18,598 nt of DNA from an uncultured Lachnospiraceae bacterium (GTDB lineage Bacteria > Bacillota_A > Clostridia > Lachnospirales > Lachnospiraceae), in NCBI GenBank assembly GCA_910587495.1, contig CAJUMT010000049.1:1-18598 (forward strand), written 5' to 3'. The position numbers and the translations under genes are program-made. The notes beneath the pieces are model-generated. The model worked only from the letters and a program-made list of their open reading frames with translations, was not told where the DNA came from and made no database searches. Shown here one piece after another: positions 15,559 through 18,598 of the stretch; the stretch's first letter is position 1; every line of letters starts with the position of its first letter.

Positions 15559-16727
15559 GAAATCTTTCCCTGAGAAAAACAATTTTTCTCTATATGGCAA
15601 TAACTCTATTCTGTAGCTTTCTTCTCTCGGCTGTTATTGTCAGGGCAGCCGGACGGACACAAATGCAGATCTGGTGGAAATATGTAGATGAAGAAGCATA
15701 TTTTAAAGCAGCGGAAAGTGAAGGTCCTTATTCCATCACAGATATTCGAAGACCTGTGGATGATAAAATGACTCCTTCAGATCTTTTTGTGTCAGAATTT
15801 TGCGACTTTTTGCAGACATATACCATATTGATTTTGTCTATAGCAGGTAGCTGCGGAGCGGTTTTCCTTTTTTACCGGAACAAGCTGAAAAGACCGATTG
15901 AAGAGCTGGCACTGGCCTCGCAGGAGATTGCCAATAACCATCTGGATTTCAATATTGCCTATGAAAACAAAGACGAGATGGGTACGCTCTGCAGGGAGTT
16001 TGAACGGATGCGGGGGCAGCTTGCCGCGAACAATCAGATCTTATGGAGAACAATCGAAGAAGAAAAGATGCGGCAGGCAGCCATCGCCCACGATATACGC
16101 GCTCCGTTGTCTATTTTAAAAGGGTATCAGGAAATGCTGACAGAGTATTTGCCAAGTGCGGATATTGATTTGTGTCAGGCCATGGAAATGCTGTCAGAAT
16201 GCGGGCATCAGATTGAACGTATGGATACCTTTGTAGAAGCAATGCGGAAACTGAGCAGTTTAGAAAGCAGGGAACTGGCCGCAGGAGATATTTCTGCCGG
16301 ACAGTTAGAGGAAGAACTCCGGGCAGAACTTGCCATTTTGGAAAAAGAGTATAGAAAACAATGCATACTGCAAATGTTGGAATCAGGGGAAAGCTTTTAC
16401 GGAGATAAGGAAATGATTCTGGAGGTAACGGAAAATCTGCTGTCAAACGCCCTTCGTTATGGAAAACAGCAAATCGTAATTCTGGTAAAGATGGAATATG
16501 CAGAATTAAGTATTTGTGTCAGGGATGACGGAGACGGTTTTCAGGAAGATGCGGAAAAAATTACGAAAGCGTTCTATGGACAGAACATGAAAGACAGCTT
16601 AAAGCATGCGGGAATCGGAATGTATATCAGCAGGCTGTATTGTGAAAAGCATGGAGGAAAATTAGTCCTGGGAAATAATGAACAAGGCGGCGCCGCGGCA
16701 ACGGCAATATTCCGTCGGATTGCGTAA
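15546..16727 (+). CDS. Membrane sensor histidine kinase, partner of the regulator
   Basis: A 393-residue kinase. TM1 (about 12-33), a short external loop of about 55 residues, TM2 (about 91-110), HAMP-like linker (111-165), HisKA with H182 in IAHDIRAPLS, N-box ENLLSNALRYG (297-306), DDGDGF (327-332) and HAGIGM (354-359). The small external domain with two helices resembles kinases that sense signals within or at the membrane, often with an ABC transporter (inference). The frame opens at 15528, but ATG 15546 is preferred: GGGGGA lies 10 nt before it and nothing suitable before 15528. The coding region overlaps the regulator by 13 bp, implying translational coupling. Its stop codon lies inside a terminator hairpin. 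Confidence 0.94.
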   Translation: MDKIRNLSLRKTIFLYMAITLFCSFLLSAVIVRAAGRTQMQIWWKYVDEEAYFKAAESEGPYSITDIRRPVDDKMTPSDLFVSEFCDFLQTYTILILSIAGSCGAVFLFYRNKLKRPIEELALASQEIANNHLDFNIAYENKDEMGTLCREFERMRGQLAANNQILWRTIEEEKMRQAAIAHDIRAPLSILKGYQEMLTEYLPSADIDLCQAMEMLSECGHQIERMDTFVEAMRKLSSLESRELAAGDISAGQLEEELRAELAILEKEYRKQCILQMLESGESFYGDKEMILEVTENLLSNALRYGKQQIVILVKMEYAELSICVRDDGDGFQEDAEKITKAFYGQNMKDSLKHAGIGMYISRLYCEKHGGKLVLGNNEQGGAAATAIFRRIA

Positions 16728-16744
16728 GTGATCCGGCGTTTTTT
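16713..16744 (+). terminator. Terminator hairpin spanning the kinase stop codon
   Basis: CGTCGGAT (16713-16720) pairs with ATCCGGCG (16731-16738), eight pairs including one G-T wobble, and is followed by six T. The TAA of the kinase gene lies in the loop. It should separate the regulator-kinase transcript from the permease genes. Confidence 0.8.
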
Positions 16745-16750
16745 CAGCCT

Positions 16751-16796
16751 TCATTTTCATTGTCTTTTTATTGTGATCTTTCTTTTACAATATAGT
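16751..16796 (+). promoter_or_regulatory. Candidate response-regulator site and promoter of the permease genes
   Basis: ATTGT occurs at 16759-16763 and 16770-16774, exactly 11 bp apart, with T-rich flanks and a looser ATTTT before them. One helical turn is the usual spacing of OmpR-family half-sites. TACAAT (16786-16791) and TATAGT (16791-16796) are possible -10 elements, with no good -35 in the repeat region, as expected for an activated promoter. ACAAT also forms an inverted match to the second ATTGT. Confidence 0.5.
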
Positions 16797-16821
16797 TACA
16801 AGGTTAAGGGAGGCGAAAATT

Positions 16822-17889
16822 ATGTGGCCGATTTTAAAAAGAGAAGTTAAAAATTATATCCGAAATCCCCTGCTTTGGTTTGGCATCGCAGTCGGTGTTC
16901 TGATAATATTCCAAAATATAAGTCCTTATCTTGGTATCCATTATCTCCTGGAAGGAGAAACCATCGAGAATGATTATCCGGAAACAATTCACGAAGGGGA
17001 TGTTTATGAGGGATATGTACCGACAAAACAGGAACTAAGGCAGAAAATGTGGAAAGAGCGGATACAGGAAGTTCTGATTTCCGAATTTGAAATGAACCGT
17101 GCAGACGTTGAGTCTCTAATGGATGAAATAAAAGAAATGGATATAATGGAAGCCTGTTCCCACCTGGAGCGATATGGCTACTACAATGCATATTATGAGT
17201 ATAAAATGACGGCCTATCATAAAGGTACGCGCGAAGAAATTAATTCTTATATCGCGGGGAAACTGGAAAACAAATCCTTTTCCTATTACTTTTCAAGAAA
17301 ATTCGCCGATTTTGCAGGACTGTTCATGGGATTTTTCGCTACAGTTTTGTTATCCGTTTTGTTTCTGCAGGATACGAAGAGAAGCACCTATGAACTTCTT
17401 CATACCAAACCTGTCAGCGCAGGAAAATACCTGTCAGGCAAAGTGGGCGGCGGTTTTGCCGTCTGCATACTGGTGCTGGCAGTCTTAAATCTGGCCTTCT
17501 TCGGCTTATGTCTTATATCAGCGGGAAACCATGGATTTGAAGTACGTTTGACGGACTTTCTACTGGCAACCTGTTTTTATATCCTGCCGAATATGCTGAT
17601 GATTGTAAGTGTCTATAGTCTGATTTCATTATTATTTAAAAATCCGCTGCCTGCAGTGCCGCTTTTGTTTCTTTATATCGTATATTCCAATATGGGAAGC
17701 TATAGAAATGCGGAAGGCATTTATGGATATTATGGCAGGCCGTTAGCGATTATGGTGCGGTTCCCGGGAGTTTTTTTTGATACCGCTCCCCCGCCAATGG
17801 CACTGTTAAATCAGTGTTTCCTGATTCTAGCCGCCATATGCATCCTCTTTATCTCGATACAGCTATGGAAAAGGAGGCGGGTATATTAA
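16822..17889 (+). CDS. ABC-2-like transporter permease with large extracytoplasmic loop
   Basis: A 355-residue membrane protein. It starts MWPILKREVKNYIRNPLLW, a cytoplasmic lead-in seen in ABC-2 permeases. TM1 (about 17-35) is followed by a hydrophilic region of about 125 residues (36-160) and then five helices (about 161-182, 209-234, 245-272, 276-292, 330-348). The motif KRSTYELLHTKPVSAGKYLSGK (186-207) between TM2 and TM3 matches the cytoplasmic coupling region of ABC-2 permeases. GGGAGG lies 8 nt before the start. It is followed directly by a second membrane protein. The substrate is unknown; the adjacent two-component pair suggests export or detoxification. No ATPase gene is within the window. 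Confidence 0.82.
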   Translation: MWPILKREVKNYIRNPLLWFGIAVGVLIIFQNISPYLGIHYLLEGETIENDYPETIHEGDVYEGYVPTKQELRQKMWKERIQEVLISEFEMNRADVESLMDEIKEMDIMEACSHLERYGYYNAYYEYKMTAYHKGTREEINSYIAGKLENKSFSYYFSRKFADFAGLFMGFFATVLLSVLFLQDTKRSTYELLHTKPVSAGKYLSGKVGGGFAVCILVLAVLNLAFFGLCLISAGNHGFEVRLTDFLLATCFYILPNMLMIVSVYSLISLLFKNPLPAVPLLFLYIVYSNMGSYRNAEGIYGYYGRPLAIMVRFPGVFFDTAPPPMALLNQCFLILAAICILFISIQLWKRRRVY

Positions 17890-18590
17890 TGAGTGAAATA
17901 AAAATCTCTCTTCCGTTTTATAAAATTTCCTATGCGGCATTTTTTGTTGTGATATTAAGCCTTATCAGAGGGGTGGCTTACTCTGATGAAATAGGAATCG
18001 CGTTAGAGGCGCCAATGGCAATACTTGCCGCTTCCTTCTGTGCCGATACCTATACGCAGGAGATCACCAGCAAACGGTCAGAGATCCAGCGGCTATGCCC
18101 GATGAAAAAAAGGATTTGTTTCGTATACAGAAGGATTCTAATACAGGAAATATTTTTGCTGTTCCTTGCGGTCGTTGGATATGGATTGTTTTTTCTGTTC
18201 CAAAATCCAAGAATAGCTGAAATGAAAACAAGCGTCCAGGAAAGTGAAATATGCAAATTTCTGCTATACTCTGCCGCTGTCGCTGTCACTCTTGCTTTCT
18301 GGGGACTTTTATCGAATCTGCTCTCCTGCCTGTTTCGGAATATGTGGACGGGAATCGGCGTCTGCCTGATCTTGTGGCTTGCGACCAATTCCAGCATCGG
18401 CAACAAGTATTTCGGCGCATGGAATCTGTTTTCCTATTCATTCAGAAATCTGGAAAACACCGGTGATTTTAGCTGGATATACGGGAAATTTGTTTGTATT
18501 TGTACCGGAATCATAATAGTGGCTGTATTGCCAAAAATTATTAACTCAACTTTCCCACCAATAAAGCTGGTGCAAATGCTTGAATTATAA
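17889..18590 (+). CDS. Second ABC-2-like membrane protein
   Basis: A 233-residue polytopic protein with about six helices (12-30, 38-52, 86-105, 123-146, 152-167, 200-216). The cytoplasmic loop QEITSKRSEIQRLCPMKKRICFVYRRI (57-83) resembles the coupling loop of the preceding permease, so the two may form a heterodimer. The frame is open from 17814, but ATG 17889 is the sensible start: it overlaps the previous TAA by one base (TAATG), has AAGGAGG about 11 nt upstream, and gives a normal N-terminus. The stop is 8 bases before the window end. The ATP-binding subunit may lie further downstream; that is a guess. Confidence 0.78.
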   Translation: MSEIKISLPFYKISYAAFFVVILSLIRGVAYSDEIGIALEAPMAILAASFCADTYTQEITSKRSEIQRLCPMKKRICFVYRRILIQEIFLLFLAVVGYGLFFLFQNPRIAEMKTSVQESEICKFLLYSAAVAVTLAFWGLLSNLLSCLFRNMWTGIGVCLILWLATNSSIGNKYFGAWNLFSYSFRNLENTGDFSWIYGKFVCICTGIIIVAVLPKIINSTFPPIKLVQMLEL

Positions 18591-18598
18591 AGCAAAAA

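Overview
The window reads as chromosomal DNA from a low-to-mid GC Gram-positive anaerobe, most likely a Lachnospiraceae-type Clostridia (inference). The support is an FMN riboswitch in front of a riboflavin ECF S-component, strong AGGAGG-type ribosome binding sites, a clostridial-type thiS-thiF-thiG-thiH run, an L,D-transpeptidase with a peptidoglycan-binding module, and a large soluble hybrid sensor kinase with one N-terminal and two C-terminal receiver-like modules. I found no rRNA, tRNA, CRISPR array, transposase or integrase.

Layout. Positions 37-1003 (minus) hold a complete riboflavin-uptake unit: sigma-A promoter, FMN aptamer, intrinsic terminator and ribU. Next on the minus strand are an unrecognised lysine/arginine-rich helical protein (1046-1687), citrate synthase (1797-3140) and a membrane-anchored L,D-transpeptidase with a proline-rich tail (3245-4834). 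An ECF S-component of unknown substrate (5053-5589, plus) converges on, and overlaps by 11 bp, the end of a thiazole-synthesis operon on the minus strand (thiS-thiF-thiG-thiH-tenI/thiE-like, 9032 to 5579). The operon genes overlap or nearly touch. Its leader contains a consensus promoter followed at once by a strong terminator hairpin, and no recognisable TPP riboswitch.

Upstream, still minus, lie a 1052-residue cytoplasmic hybrid histidine kinase (9178-12336) with its own promoter, a PPP-family metallophosphoesterase (12425-13138) and, 30 bp upstream of that, a two-helix potassium channel fused to Rossmann regions and a C-terminal RyR-like segment (13169-14746). The channel and phosphoesterase look like one transcription unit.

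Divergent from the channel, on the plus strand, are an OmpR-type response regulator and its membrane histidine kinase (14884-16727, coding regions overlapping). A terminator hairpin spans the kinase stop codon. Two ABC-2-like membrane proteins (16822-18590) follow, overlapping each other by one base; no ATPase gene is visible before the window ends. The 11-bp-spaced ATTGT repeats in front of the first permease are a plausible response-regulator binding site.

The most interesting items are the channel-Rossmann-RyR protein paired with a metallophosphoesterase, the unexplained thi leader, and the TenI-like rather than ThiE-like active-site motif in the last thi gene.
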